In this document: in pieces, positions 23,365 through 34,475 of the stretch
Layout: the number at the start of each line of letters is the position of its first letter
Numbering within the stretch: position 1 is the stretch's first letter
Source of the DNA: Batrachochytrium dendrobatidis JAM81
Taxonomy: Eukaryota; Chytridiomycota; Chytridiomycetes; Rhizophydiales
NCBI RefSeq assembly: GCF_000203795.2
Contig: NW_006281100.1
Location: forward strand, 422,535 to 486,534
Length of the DNA: 64,000 nt
Direction of reading: 5' to 3'
Program-made: the position numbers and the translations under genes
The notes under the pieces: model-generated
Database searches by the model: none
Told to the model about the DNA's origin: nothing
What the model saw: the letters and a program-made list of their open reading frames with translations, nothing else

Positions 23365-23669
23365 TTCAAGTATCATTGGCAATTATAACTGTGTGATGAA
23401 AACTCGGTATGCAAAAAATATCATCTTGTTTAGCTAAAATGCTGTGTATATTTGTGGAATTAATGAGCGGCTTATATGGACAATGTCTAAATATCAAATA
23501 AACACCAACGAGCATCAATATACATAAAGTAATAGTAATAAATGTTTAAAAACCATTAGTTTTAATAAAAAAACAGGTACAAAAATAATCTATTAAAAAA
23601 ACTGTACTGAAAGTCTGTTTACACCCACCAAGCTGGATCAGAATGCCTACAACCCTCTTCAATTCCAGA

Positions 23670-26126
23670 TCAACTAAGGTATTGACTAGTATCTTCATTA
23701 GTCTCTCCTATATGACTGTCTCCATGACTCAATTGATTTGAACCACCATAGTAGCAGTTTGATCCATATGATAAAAGACTGTCGCTTCGAGTATCACGAT
23801 CACGGTAGTTGCTGGTATTGCCATGCAAGTGAACAGAGTATCGACCCACTCTGCTTCGACCAGTTGAAAGTTGCACACGTGTATCCAATAAATCCTGCAT
23901 TGCCTCGGATAAAGCTTCTTCCAAGGGCATAATCGATGGGGGTTCAGATGCAAACCATGTCAACGGATCACGAATAGCATTTTGATCCTCATTTGAATTG
24001 GCCAATGAAGTCGATTTCAACACAGTCATGGGTGAGCGGTCAGAGTTACTAGTAGTAGAATCAGGTGAGTGAGATATACAAGCGGCCGAGTTTAAAGGTA
24101 TTGACGGAAGAGATTCAGTTGAGTAGGGCTGATACAATCTATCGTGCGAAACTGATATATTATTACTATTATTATCAAGGTAGTTATGACTGGTGTCATT
24201 ATTATCCAACTTGGTCGTCGTTACGGATGACTGTGTGGATATCGGTGCACGCATAATATCTTCATAGCGCGGTGTAGGTGAGTCGGGTATCATATTACGG
24301 GATGGATTAGAATCTCCGTATAAATCAGTATCTGTAGAATACATGTCGTCTGAAATTATAGATTGAGCATCTGACTGACGATGTGGCAATAAAGAATGCG
24401 TGGTATCTATCGAATGGCTTCTTTCTGGTACGACTGGATGGAATGAATGGCTACTATAGCTATCCGAATCATGCTGTTGTGAATGAAGCAAAGATGAACA
24501 AGAATCCATAAACACTTGGTCTTGAGCAGAGTATTCTGGAACCCAAGTTTCTATTCCAACAATTTTATCGTAGTCTAAAGTTGGGAGAATCTCAGGATGG
24601 TTATCCAACACATACGCACACTCCTCATGACCCACAGAGAGTAAATACACGCCGCTTTCAATCGAGATACGCTCGGCTTCAATAAAATCAATAGTAACAT
24701 GTACACTATGTCGTACTTGTAAAATGGCTTCACGCGGATTCAGTTTTTGGCAAATGTAATTTTCTGAAGGTATAACGGGTTTTGCTGTGGTAGCTGTGAA
24801 TCCTCCTAGAGAGGGTATATAAAGTGTGGTTTCATTCTCAACATACAATCCGTCGCCTGCTCCACCGCGTGTGCCCGGACGTGACATGACCTCGACAGAC
24901 TTTTGTGATTCACGTAGTGGGAGAAGTTCAAATGCAGCGGTATTCTGCTGAAACGAGACTTGACGACTCAAAGATGAATTCTGATATGATGATAGCCGAG
25001 GTCCAGAAGATGAACTTGCACGAAGTCCAGAGGCTGAACCAGCAGTAGTCGAATCGCGCAAATATCCTGATTCAGGTTTTCCTGTTGCAACGGAATCGGA
25101 TTGTGAAATTGGATTATATTCTGTGTGCTCCCAACGCAAAAGCTCTGTGACACCTTTAACCCGAGCAGGCGGCTGGTGGATATGATAGTACTGCTGCTGG
25201 TCATCCATAATACAACATCGATCTTCCCCAACAATATGAGTTTCCTTGAGTATAAATGTAACTTTTTTAACTCGTACACCCAGTCTGGCAGACTCGCTAT
25301 CAACAATCATCCTATATGCAAACCGAATTGGATCGTTGGGTCCAAGTGCGATAGGACCCACTTCAATGTCATATTCAATTGGTACCATACCAGGTGAAGA
25401 TCGCCATCTCCGTGGATCTGGATGCATAATGATAGGCAGCATCCGTGCATCATAAACAACAAATGGAGAAATAGGCAATATGCAGGTTCGAACTGGAGGT
25501 GCAAAAAGCGATCCAAGCCCAAAGGTTGCTGCTGCTGCGCCAAGTGATGCAGAAAATCCCGATCGATGGCCAGATGAACCATCTGCTGTATCCAAGTCGG
25601 CTGTACTAGAATTTAGAGAATTTCCTGATTTTGTTGAAGACAATGGCACTGCACTTTCAACTAGAGTTGCAGTTAATGTATACTCGACATTGGACTGATA
25701 ATGATGCAGCGATCCGCTCTGGCCAAATACTGTGCATGATGGTGGAAGAAGTTGATGGCTTGGACCATGCCCATTGGTTACAGGATCATGCAATGGCCAT
25801 GCAATTTCAAAAGGAACATCCAGTATTCCGCTCAATATATTGATTTCATTTTTGTCGATTTCGGCATCCTGGAGGACATCAACGCATATTTCAAATAGAA
25901 CCTTTTCTCTACGAACCATGTCAAAAGATACGACTGTGTCCAGAAAGCGAGTCCAGAGAAGACCTTTAAGAGTGAGTTTTAACCGCTTGATGTAGAGAGG
26001 TTTTTGGATAGGATGCTGAATGCGGATAAGACCACGGACGGTGCATGCTTCCAGTCCATACAGACCATGAATGTAGCCATTTGAGCCTGGAAGCTCAAGG
26101 AACTGTAGTGATGTTGAAGGTGCCAT
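23670..26126 (-). CDS. Arrestin-like adaptor (fungal alpha-arrestin type)
   Basis: This is one long exon. ATG 26126 (MAPSTSLQFLELPG) is preferred over ATG 26156. The N-terminal half has arrestin-fold features: a first strand with GYIHGLYGLEACTVRGLIRI, then IKRLKLTLKGLLWTRF, a domain boundary with VFGQSGSLHHYQSNVEYTLTATL, and a second arrestin module with MVPIEYDIEVGPIALG and VKKVTFILKETHIV. The C-terminal 300 residues are Ser/Asp/His-rich and disordered with PTPRYEDIM, a possible weak PY-type site for a Rsp5-like ubiquitin ligase. Alpha-arrestins such as Art1/Ldb19 recruit ubiquitin ligase to nutrient transporters and trigger their endocytosis. The arrestin assignment is from fold-like patterns and is fairly secure; the subfamily is inference. 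Confidence 0.75.
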   Translation of the reverse strand: MAPSTSLQFLELPGSNGYIHGLYGLEACTVRGLIRIQHPIQKPLYIKRLKLTLKGLLWTRFLDTVVSFDMVRREKVLFEICVDVLQDAEIDKNEINILSGILDVPFEIAWPLHDPVTNGHGPSHQLLPPSCTVFGQSGSLHHYQSNVEYTLTATLVESAVPLSSTKSGNSLNSSTADLDTADGSSGHRSGFSASLGAAAATFGLGSLFAPPVRTCILPISPFVVYDARMLPIIMHPDPRRWRSSPGMVPIEYDIEVGPIALGPNDPIRFAYRMIVDSESARLGVRVKKVTFILKETHIVGEDRCCIMDDQQQYYHIHQPPARVKGVTELLRWEHTEYNPISQSDSVATGKPESGYLRDSTTAGSASGLRASSSSGPRLSSYQNSSLSRQVSFQQNTAAFELLPLRESQKSVEVMSRPGTRGGAGDGLYVENETTLYIPSLGGFTATTAKPVIPSENYICQKLNPREAILQVRHSVHVTIDFIEAERISIESGVYLLSVGHEECAYVLDNHPEILPTLDYDKIVGIETWVPEYSAQDQVFMDSCSSLLHSQQHDSDSYSSHSFHPVVPERSHSIDTTHSLLPHRQSDAQSIISDDMYSTDTDLYGDSNPSRNMIPDSPTPRYEDIMRAPISTQSSVTTTKLDNNDTSHNYLDNNSNNISVSHDRLYQPYSTESLPSIPLNSAACISHSPDSTTSNSDRSPMTVLKSTSLANSNEDQNAIRDPLTWFASEPPSIMPLEEALSEAMQDLLDTRVQLSTGRSRVGRYSVHLHGNTSNYRDRDTRSDSLLSYGSNCYYGGSNQLSHGDSHIGETNEDTSQYLS

Positions 26127-27245
26127 GTAAGTAATGATTAGTAGTATGGGTTTCAATTGGGATTACTGGTAGGGCAGAGAATCAAATATGTAGAGGATGA
26201 TCCTCAGACTTTAATATCGAACTTTATCTGCTTTACAAAAGCCAAGTTTGAACATCAGCAAATGAGTAATCTTCAACAAGATTTGACCCTTCAAATACAG
26301 CCATATTCACGTAAAACGAAACACTTGAGCTTCTGTGCTGGCTTCCACTTATTTATACCAAACTTGTATTCTGCCACCCTTTAAGCATATACTACGATCT
26401 CTCCATGACCATATATAAATCATCTTTTGATTTCTTTATCATTGGCATAGACAGGTTTGATGAATTCCATTACATTCTAATATTCCTATGCTTGGATAGC
26501 GACAATGGAATGAGAACAAAAAAAGAATATTTGTTTGTATCTCAACAATCTAATTTTGGCATGGGTTGAAGCCATTTAGACAGCATCAAGCAGATTGTTG
26601 CAACCTTTTGAAACTGCGGGGGTTTGGTTTGTAGAATCGCACGATTATTTAGGTTAATGTGGACTATGTAGGTGGAACACCAAAGATCGCGTCAGAACAA
26701 GACCAAATGAGTGACATCCTATATTCAATCGAGGGGATCAACAAACTGATCGTGCCAACAAATCGGATTGTCGCCGTGGTATATGATCCTATCATTCAAA
26801 TCAATAAAGTAATAAGGACACAATGTTGGAGTAATAAGGACAACGTTGGCAACTGCAAAACGGTCAAGATTTGACACTAATAAAGATGGCAAAGCAAGCT
26901 TGTAGTCTACAATGTAAACCTGCAACTCTCAACCTCTCTTTCTCAAACTCCAAAATGGTACTGTGGATCTGGTGGTGATTGTTACAAAAGTAGCAAAGCC
27001 AATCACACAAATGTGGTTGAATGAACTTGCGTGAATACTTTCCAAAAACATGATAAACACTGATGGCCACTAACTATTTTTCACTTCATTCCATCCTTCC
27101 ATTCTCATTCTCATTGTCGAGGGTCACAAGTGAAACAATCAATGCAGGTAAACAGTTTGATCTGTACTATTAAGAGGTCTTCATTTGAAACAGCATACTC
27201 GAATCTCGTTTGGACTAAAACTGAGAGCATCCAGTATATATTGCT
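26127..27245. other. Intergenic region between arrestin-like gene and TFIIA gamma
   Basis: It includes the arrestin gene's promoter and one TIR end at 26298. Short ORFs at 26659-27070 on either strand have no protein-like composition and are left out. Confidence 0.4.
26298..26360 (+). repeat. TIR element end, copy K
   Basis: TA followed by CAGCCATATTCACGTAAAAC and GAAACACTTG is a clear left end close to the consensus. No right partner is found. Confidence 0.6.
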
Positions 27246-27826
27246 CTAAGCAGCAGTACTGGCCTTGCATGCTACAACCTTGATCTTGTTGGCTGTCACT
27301 GTCTCGTTTTCAAATCGAAACGCTGGATTTTCTACAATAAAGGTCCATACGTCGTCACAAAGCCGATATATATGCAAATGTCCCTAATAGTATGATTTAT
27401 GTTTCCAAATATCAGCAATAAAGTGATCTGTCAATACACAGTATAACCAACTATCGGTTTAAAAGGCCAACCTGACTTCCAAACCAAGCATGACTATAAA
27501 AGCTGGGTTACCTTGATGGTTGCCTTGCTCTTGACCTTGGAATGGAGAGCCTCTGCGAAACTCAAGTCAAACTAAGGTCCATTAATATCCAGCTGTCAGA
27601 GTCAGTGGGTCTACAATAGTGCTGTAGTAGAACTATCTTGCAAATTGCTGCTTTCCCAGACATAAATGCATCATATACAGCCAATATATTATAGCCAACC
27701 AACCTGAGAGAGAACCTTCATGGCTGTCTGTGGGTCAATATGGCCATCCTGAATCAGCTCATCCAGAGTGTCAGTTAGAGCCATACCAAGTGATGACCGT
27801 CGGTAGAGCTCATACTGTGTCGTCAT
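27246..27826 (-). CDS. TOA2: Transcription initiation factor IIA small (gamma) subunit
   Basis: Three small exons on the minus strand (27826-27704, 27571-27512, 27383-27246) join exactly to 106 aa. The N-terminal four-helix part reads [33 protein letters not shown] and [17 protein letters not shown]. The beta-barrel part reads [20 protein letters not shown] and [10 protein letters not shown]. These follow the TFIIA gamma family residue by residue, including YRxSxLG, LDELI, F..A.. and YRxCDxVWTF. The protein pairs with the TFIIA alpha/beta subunit, stabilises TBP on the TATA box and is nuclear and essential. Each exon is short enough that a simple ORF scan misses the gene. Confidence 0.95.
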
Positions 27827-28222
27827 TTGCCTGTCCAACTAGCTTTGCAATCCTGTAATGCTACAAGAAATGTTCGAGCCAATGCAAACTAACTTGAGGA
27901 CTATTGCTTTGCTTTTGGAAATTGCCAGTTTCAATTGACTTCAACCTATTCCATGTCTTATATATGCCCACTGTGTCCAATTATGGATTACTAATAGTAT
28001 AAACTTTAAATCATCAATGTTTAATCTTAATAATTACTCCATTACGGCTAGCAACAAAGGGATGGGAATGTCCAAAGACACTCGTTCAAACATCAAATCT
28101 AGCATGATCAACTACGTCCAAATAGCTTGAAGTTGGCAGAGTTGGATCTATGTAATGTTTGCGATCCAGAAGTGCCCTAAACCAAATCATACCATCAAAA
28201 GTTGGTTAAACAACCGCGTGTA
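27827..28222. other. Intergenic, TFIIA gamma promoter side
   Basis: This is the 396-bp gap between the TFIIA gamma start and the 3' end of the GT2 gene. No gene or repeat is seen. Confidence 0.35.
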
Positions 28223-30986
28223 TCAAATAAACTTGGTAATATAAACTAAATGGCATGTTGCTACCTTGGAATGACCAGATGTGACTGTAGAAGATGCATT
28301 TGAACTTAGCCCAGTAGATTTTAGTCCACGCATGGAAGAAGTCCGTACAAGTCGAGCAATCGCTGTACCATGTTGTGGCTTGGCAGGCTCAGGCTCTTGC
28401 AGACTATCAAAACTCTTGCAGCTATGCAATTTTTGCGACATAGAGGTGGTCGATGAAGTCGTTGATGTACCTGTGGGCTTGGATTGGACAGATTCCGGTC
28501 GCGGCGTGCTTGTCACTATGTTGGACTCGAGCTCTATGGATCTTTTGGCTTCTGATTTGACGTTGTATCCTACCTGAATATTTTTCAATACAGCTTGTCT
28601 AACCATTTAAATAGTGCACAAGTAAGCAATCGCTAATCATTATTCCTAAAAACGGTAGTAAAGGCATCTATAAAAACATACTTTTTAGGAATAGGACGGT
28701 TTGTCATTTGCTGTCTGATCATGTTGATACTATTGATAAGCAAACCTAAGACATTGAATTGAACAGCATGAGTCAAGATTTGCAATACAAACAGTGAAAT
28801 ATGAAAAAACATTGCAGCTTACGCATCCATGGATTCACAATAAGAGTCAACGGAAACATGGTTATGATGGAAACTCGCTTTATAGCAATGGCAAAGGTAG
28901 AGTACATAATCCATATGGCTATAGGTGCCAGCCAGATACTAGACGTAGCTTCTTTTATAGAGGAATTACTAGTCCAAATCTGGAGTATGGCAAGATGAAA
29001 AAACAGATGCATTGAGCAAACACTTGTACGAAGAAGCTTAAATGTCTGCACAATAGGCAATCCAATCCATAGATTCATGTCAACCATAAAGTGAGCCTAT
29101 TACCAAATTCGTCAAAAGTTAGACTCAAAGTCGTGGCTATATAGCAAACATGTACTAAAGCACCTTGTTGTACAAGTATGGCATATGCCATCTATGCTCT
29201 TGCTCAAATACCGCGCTCCATGATGTTGCAGCTTCAGTTTTTACTCGTGCGTTGGAACAAAACTTGAGAAAAGTCGACTTGTGTTGCTGGGTCAAAATAA
29301 ACAGAATGAGCCGTTCCTGACCCAAGTGCTCAAAGTTGTCCGATTTAACATCAGTCAAGTAAGATTTGGCAATTTTTTCGAATTCGGCCAGATTTACCAT
29401 GATCTATATCAGTGAGAAGTTGGATTGTTGGTGGAAGAATCGAAAGTTAGTCTTGACAAGAAAGCTTATGATTGTAAAATTTAAAGTGACATACCAAGGA
29501 GCAAGGAACACTGGCTGAATTCCCAAATACCATTTCAAGAGATCGATCCACCATTTGCTCTGCAACAAACTCGGCCTCTTGAAAATGACGAAACGCACTT
29601 CCACGACTAGGACATCTACAATGTCGTGTTCGATTCCAAGTAAATCATCAGCCTCGAACATTTGGCAAACTGACAGCGTGTATTCTGTAAAACAACTTAC
29701 GTTCCAGTAATAAATCCAGTAACACCAACTGCCTTTGCACGGTTTTCCATGCTATAAACCATTTCCACAAGACAATCCTCGTACAAGATCATATCCGCAT
29801 CCACCGAGACCAAAAAAGTACGATGGTTCATTCCTTTGAATGTTTGCTGGATCTCAGAATACACAACTCCCTAGCACAACCAATGGATTATAAAAAGTCA
29901 GCATGCTGGTTAATGTAAACAGTTCAGCTCTCAACCAACTAGTATACCTGTCCGTGTCCTTTACCCCTATGAAGTACAAATTGGACGCTTTCGTGCTCAA
30001 TGGGGTGACGAAGAGGATACCCTTGGGCAGGATGCTGACGCTTGCCACTCAAAAACTGAACAATCTGCAAATACGTTTTGCTTTGCTCATCCGAATTGAA
30101 TCCGATATGCACCACAAGATATCGTGGATCATAAGTGCTTCTCACAATTGACTTGATTGTACGAATAACAGCATGAACTTCTTCGTTATTCACTTGGATC
30201 ATTATCACCTTGATATCACGATGTGTATGAATAAATGTCAATAGGTACACACTCGCGATTAGTTACGAGCCCATAGATATAAAAGCACACTACCATTTGA
30301 GACAGTTTTCCTGAACCTAGCATGTGCACGAGCTTTCCATTAGCTGCTTCGGTGTTTGCTTTGGATGGCCACGCCTCAAACTTGAATGCACCCCAAATAC
30401 CAATCGCCATGGGGATTAAGAATGTCATTACATACACTGCAGCAATGCATGTCACAGAAAACTATATATTATAACCGAATTCATACATTATAGTGTTATT
30501 TAGTGACAGTGGTCCATGCCATTATGCAGTGGCATGCATTCAAACAGATTTACTCTACTTACAAGAATGGTACGAAATTCAAATTGAACAATGTAGGAAG
30601 ACGGAACCAGTAGTAGCAGTGCTGGGATATAAAAGACTCGCAATGCCATAAACACCAATATGATCAAAAACGATGTAATCTACACGAATTCATAGGAAAA
30701 GCGTTAGCATTGGTCTGGCTTGGGCTCAAGCACTGTTTAAATTACTAGTCAACGCGAATACAAAGCATGCTACGAATTGCTCCACCCCTGAACAAGTGCA
30801 GTGTCAGCATGCCTTGGTACTTTATACCTTTTGAGAAGTCGAAACATGTTGCCACGTCGATACCAGATTCACCAAAAATAAGATAGTAAAGATAATATAA
30901 TCCAACGAGGCACAGACAAAAACAACGCTTTCTATGAATGCTAGTGGAGTATTGGATTTCCAAGGCGCTATTTCGACATTTTGCAT
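28223..30986 (-). CDS. Membrane GT2 glycosyltransferase, divergent chitin-synthase-like
   Basis: Ten exons join with phase kept throughout to 649 aa: 30986-30828, 30679-30563, 30461-30294, 30208-29948, 29870-29701, 29615-29495, 29403-29164, 29096-28823, 28745-28682 and 28598-28223. About three N-terminal membrane helices precede the GT2 domain, which starts VIMIQVNNEEVHAVIRTI, continues with the DxD motif VDADM (D259, D261) and the acceptor-side FQEAEFVAEQMVDRSLEMVF, and ends in a QxxRW motif (QEHRW, Arg403/Trp404). Further helices follow, then a Ser/Thr-rich cytosolic tail. The layout matches processive beta-glycan synthases, and the segment before QxxRW aligns with chitin synthases, but their QRRRW, GEDR and PGCFSMYR motifs are replaced by QEHRW, GQER and a diverged PCSLIMVN. 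The product could be chitin or another beta-glycan. Confidence 0.75.
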
Positions 30987-31497
30987 CTATTTGATTGTGC
31001 GGTTGTTAGTGCACGATCTTTAAATTGAATATATGAACAATGGATAATTTGATATGCAAACATAGTCGTATAACACACAGGAATCAAAAGATAGTCTTGC
31101 GATTGAGAACTAGGAGAGTTGGCAGAAAAAGGGTTTAAAAGAATAGTAGATTATATAAATAGCTTACAAATGCTTCTGTGATATGTATGAGTGACATTAT
31201 ACTGGTAATAAATAGCAACGTTTAGCCCTGTCTTCTAGATCTTGTTCAGGTAAAAGCCTATGTGCGAGAGGATAATATAAAGTGTTTCGAGATAGGATTT
31301 ATTCGATATTTGCGATCTTGTTCCATCTAATATAATCGGAAAACGCTCAACCATTCATCTCCATGTTGACTTTTAAAAACAAACCAAGGGTGGATATTGG
31401 CTGTGATGCCCACGACAACGAATAAAAGTTGAAATAGTAGACAACTGTTTATTATACTTTAACATCCTTATTCAGTATCCCATTCTGCGCGAATAAA
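30987..31497. other. Intergenic between GT2 gene and MFS transporter gene
   Basis: The GT2 promoter should lie here, beside the MFS gene's 3' end. No ORF or repeat end is visible. Confidence 0.35.
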
Positions 31498-33326
31498 TCA
31501 CAGCAAACGTCGTCGCACACATACAATAGACGTCAATACAACACAGATACAGAGCATGCTCGACCCCACGATAAAACTGTCAGAAAAACAAGCATTTCCT
31601 TTGCATACTATTCCTGAAGGCAGGTCGACTCCATTTCCGTGCAAGGTGGAATAGTCATACACTATACCAAACAGTGTAGAAAAGATGGGCCCGCCAAAGG
31701 CAGGCATAACGGTCATCCATCCCCAGTTTTGACCAAAACGCTTAAAGCCAAAGTACTCGCCAATAAGCACAGGCATAATGGTCCATATTCCACCAAAGGA
31801 GATGCCAAAGAACACCGACGCGATCATGACTTGATCGAGCGTGGTTGCAAGTATTAATGTTACAGATGCAGCCGCTCCCATCAAAGACGAAAAAAGAAGC
31901 CATGCTGCACGAGGAACAGATAGGTATCTGTATGAATAGTCTGCTGCTAAACCAACTGAGATCCGACTGCCAAAACTGAAAAGCGACAAGACAATTACAT
32001 GAATGCGCTGAGCCCAGTGAACATCAGGATGCGACGAGTCTTGATCCATTGGTGATAGAGACAATATGACGGCACCAACGTTGTTGTAATACATGAGACA
32101 AACACCAATGAGGAGCAGCATTACCGTGGCAAGTAGATATGTATCTGCAAATACAAAACAGGATATATCTTCGATTTCAAATTCGGCTGGAGAATGAATC
32201 TGTGGAGTTGAGCTGCTGCTTGAAACTTCCTCTTCAATATCTTCCATCAAATTATCTGGATCTGCAATAGGTTGAAGCCCAGCATCAACAAGTGCATGAT
32301 CACACGAATCTTGCCGTCTACATCTACGCAAGAGTGGTGTGGTCTCGGATAAGTGCGTCTCGGCGCTAACCAGTAATGATACTGCTGTTTGATTTGGACT
32401 GCTGTCATTTTCTCTAGCTGCCGAGTAAAACCGTGTGGTATATGAACTGGAGTCGATTTCAACGGATGGAGCTTCGAATTCCTCTCGAGTGATCATGGTA
32501 GCCGCGCCAAATATACTCAACAGCAAACAGATGATGCCAACAGCCTCCAAATAAGCTCCGACATCCAGCACTGATTTTTCCTTGTGTTTGATCTTTTGAA
32601 ATATGTTGGACATATTTGCAAATACAAATGCCGAGAGTCCAAAAAACCCAACGTTTACACCCACAGCAAACCCCCGATGTTGAGCAGGCCAAATCCGATA
32701 ATTGACTGCAAGAGCCGAATGATAGCATGCAGCACTTCCAACCCCAATGCACAGAAAAATAAATGCCATGATTAAAAAGTGTGGCTGTGGAATGTAACCA
32801 TTATAGATTGCTGCAACGGAAATATAGCCTGATGCGATTATACATCCACCAGCAAGGACGAGCAGCTGTGGTCTTGATCGATACTTGTCAACTAATGATC
32901 TATCCAAACAGATAGAGGTTAGAAACCACCAATAGGCGTTTGATTTGTCAAAACAACGGAGCTGCTTATCCAATCACAACAGAATGTATCCACCGATATT
33001 CGAGCATTCACGTTTGCTGGTTACAAATACATAGTAAAGATGATTCCAACTCACCCCATCAATGGACCACTGATAAAGATGCCAGTGTTTCCGCATATAG
33101 CAATAAAAGCTGTTTCACTTTGATTGAGATTGAGTTTGGTAGATAGTTGAGGCCCATATAATGAAAATAGATACGCCGTGCCAGAAGCCAGCATAATCAT
33201 ACAGGAAGAACACAATGCCAATGCAAGCGAACTGGCTGGAATATTCAAGTTGGAGTGGGCTATATCAGCCGACTTTCTGAGATTGACTACATTACGCTCA
33301 TCTACAGTGACAATAGGAGTTGCCAT
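31498..33326 (-). CDS. Major facilitator superfamily transporter (Mch1/nodulin-like type)
   Basis: Two exons (33326-33055 and 32899-31498) join in phase to 557 aa. About twelve hydrophobic helices are visible, six on each side of a long acidic, Ser-rich central loop (residues about 250-330, with EDIEEEVSSSSS). The MFS loop 2-3 signature is formed at the splice junction: GPLMGSLVDKYRSRPQ. The sequence SAACYHSALAVNYRIWPAQHRG in helix 4 and its loop is typical of the nodulin-like/Mch1 group, which includes fungal monocarboxylate-like carriers of unknown substrate. Location is probably vacuolar or plasma membrane. The substrate cannot be told from the sequence. Confidence 0.8.
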
Positions 33327-33655
33327 TGGTAATGATTCAACAACTTTGCAACCAATTTTACAAGTTCAAAAATTCCAAAATAAATTCCAAAATAAATTTC
33401 AATTTCAAAGCAGGAAGCAGCCCTGACGACTCGCAATGATTGCTTACTAGCCACACACTAGACTAACTCTTCTAACCAACACTATCAATTTATCAGAATT
33501 GAAACACTTTCAAAGACTTTAATTATATGCAAGAAATTGGAAATCAGTGGTGGGAATGGGTCGAGCAGATGTGACCATCAAAAAGGTAAATATTCGCCCA
33601 AAAAAGGCCGGAACCGAGAGGCAGCACAACTGCCAAGAGTCGGGTATCGAGATGT
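33327..33655. other. Short spacer between MFS gene and MLRQ-like gene
   Basis: A local direct repeat of the motif AAATTCCAAAATAAATTCC occurs near 33366-33395. Nothing else is seen; it should hold the MFS promoter. Confidence 0.35.
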
Positions 33656-33853
33656 TTAGTTGCTGGACTTTTTAAGAGTTTCGAGACGCTCAGTCCAGTC
33701 CTTAATGCCCTGATTGGGACGGAAACGCATGTCACCGTCGTATGCTATCTTTTTGAATGCAATATAAGAGCCAAAACCTAGAGCGCACGATACCATAAAC
33801 GCAATGGGGTAGACCTCGAGCGGGAGCTTAGTGATTCCTTTGTAAAGTGCCAT
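33656..33853 (-). CDS. Small mitochondrial inner-membrane protein, MLRQ/NDUFA4-like
   Basis: This intronless ORF encodes 65 aa: a short N-terminus with LPLEVYPIAF, one transmembrane helix (about MVSCALGFGSYIAFKKI), then a charged C-terminal part with GDMRFRPNQGIKDWTERL. A proline-containing entry to a single helix followed by a D..R...N segment is the pattern of the MLRQ (B12D/NDUFA4) family, small subunits associated with respiratory complex I or IV. The family call is from pattern memory and the exact complex is not determinable. It lies between the MFS gene and the P5B ATPase on the same strand. Confidence 0.6.
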   Translation of the reverse strand: MALYKGITKLPLEVYPIAFMVSCALGFGSYIAFKKIAYDGDMRFRPNQGIKDWTERLETLKKSSN

Positions 33854-34475
33854 TTGAATTGATAAGACTATCAGAATTAGTTGGATGCAGGTGTATTTGA
33901 TGGTAAACGTCAGCGTTCTCGTCTTACTTTATAGTTCTTGTCTATGCTCATGGTGATTGAGATTGACGCAACCTGTAATCAAAACGACGCAACATTTGCA
34001 AAATATGACTCAAATCTTTTGATCAAGCTAAGCATAAATTGTGAAGGGAAGCTTGCAAGCAGGTTCAACAAGCATTGGTGTGAGCATGTGGCCCTGTTTC
34101 CTTCAAATCCAACCCTTGATATTTACCACCATATTCACGTAAATGGAATACAACTGTCCATGCTGGTCGTCCAGTGTTTACTTGTAGATTGAACAAGTGT
34201 AAGATTTACTGAAACAGACATGATGCAAACATTCGTTTAGTTTCCATTCAGCCGGGCCAACATTGAAGCTTGCAATTCGGGCGTAGACACTTTCAAATAC
34301 TTGCTACAATGCAAGTCGGACTAGATTCAAAGTTTGATAAATTTTACTGCATTACCATTTATTATCATATTCTGTTTTGTGGAATGCCAGCCTCTACTAA
34401 ACAAACTGCTGTTATCACAGCCATTTCTGGTAAAATATGAAATACGTTTAATTTTCAAAGGTGGACATGAATGTG
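33854..34475. other. Intergenic with one TIR end
   Basis: This gap carries the TIR end at 34136 and a short stretch downstream (to about 34260, including GCAAACATTCGTTTAG) that matches internal sequence of the complete element copies, so it is probably an internally deleted copy. Confidence 0.45.
34136..34260 (+). repeat. TIR element, deleted copy L
   Basis: TA followed by CCACCATATTCACGTAAAT and GGAATAC is a left end. The sequence soon jumps to a block near 34200-34240 (GTAAGATTTACTGAAACAG) that lies late in copy C (GTGAGATTTACTAAAGCAA), indicating a large internal deletion. Confidence 0.6.
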
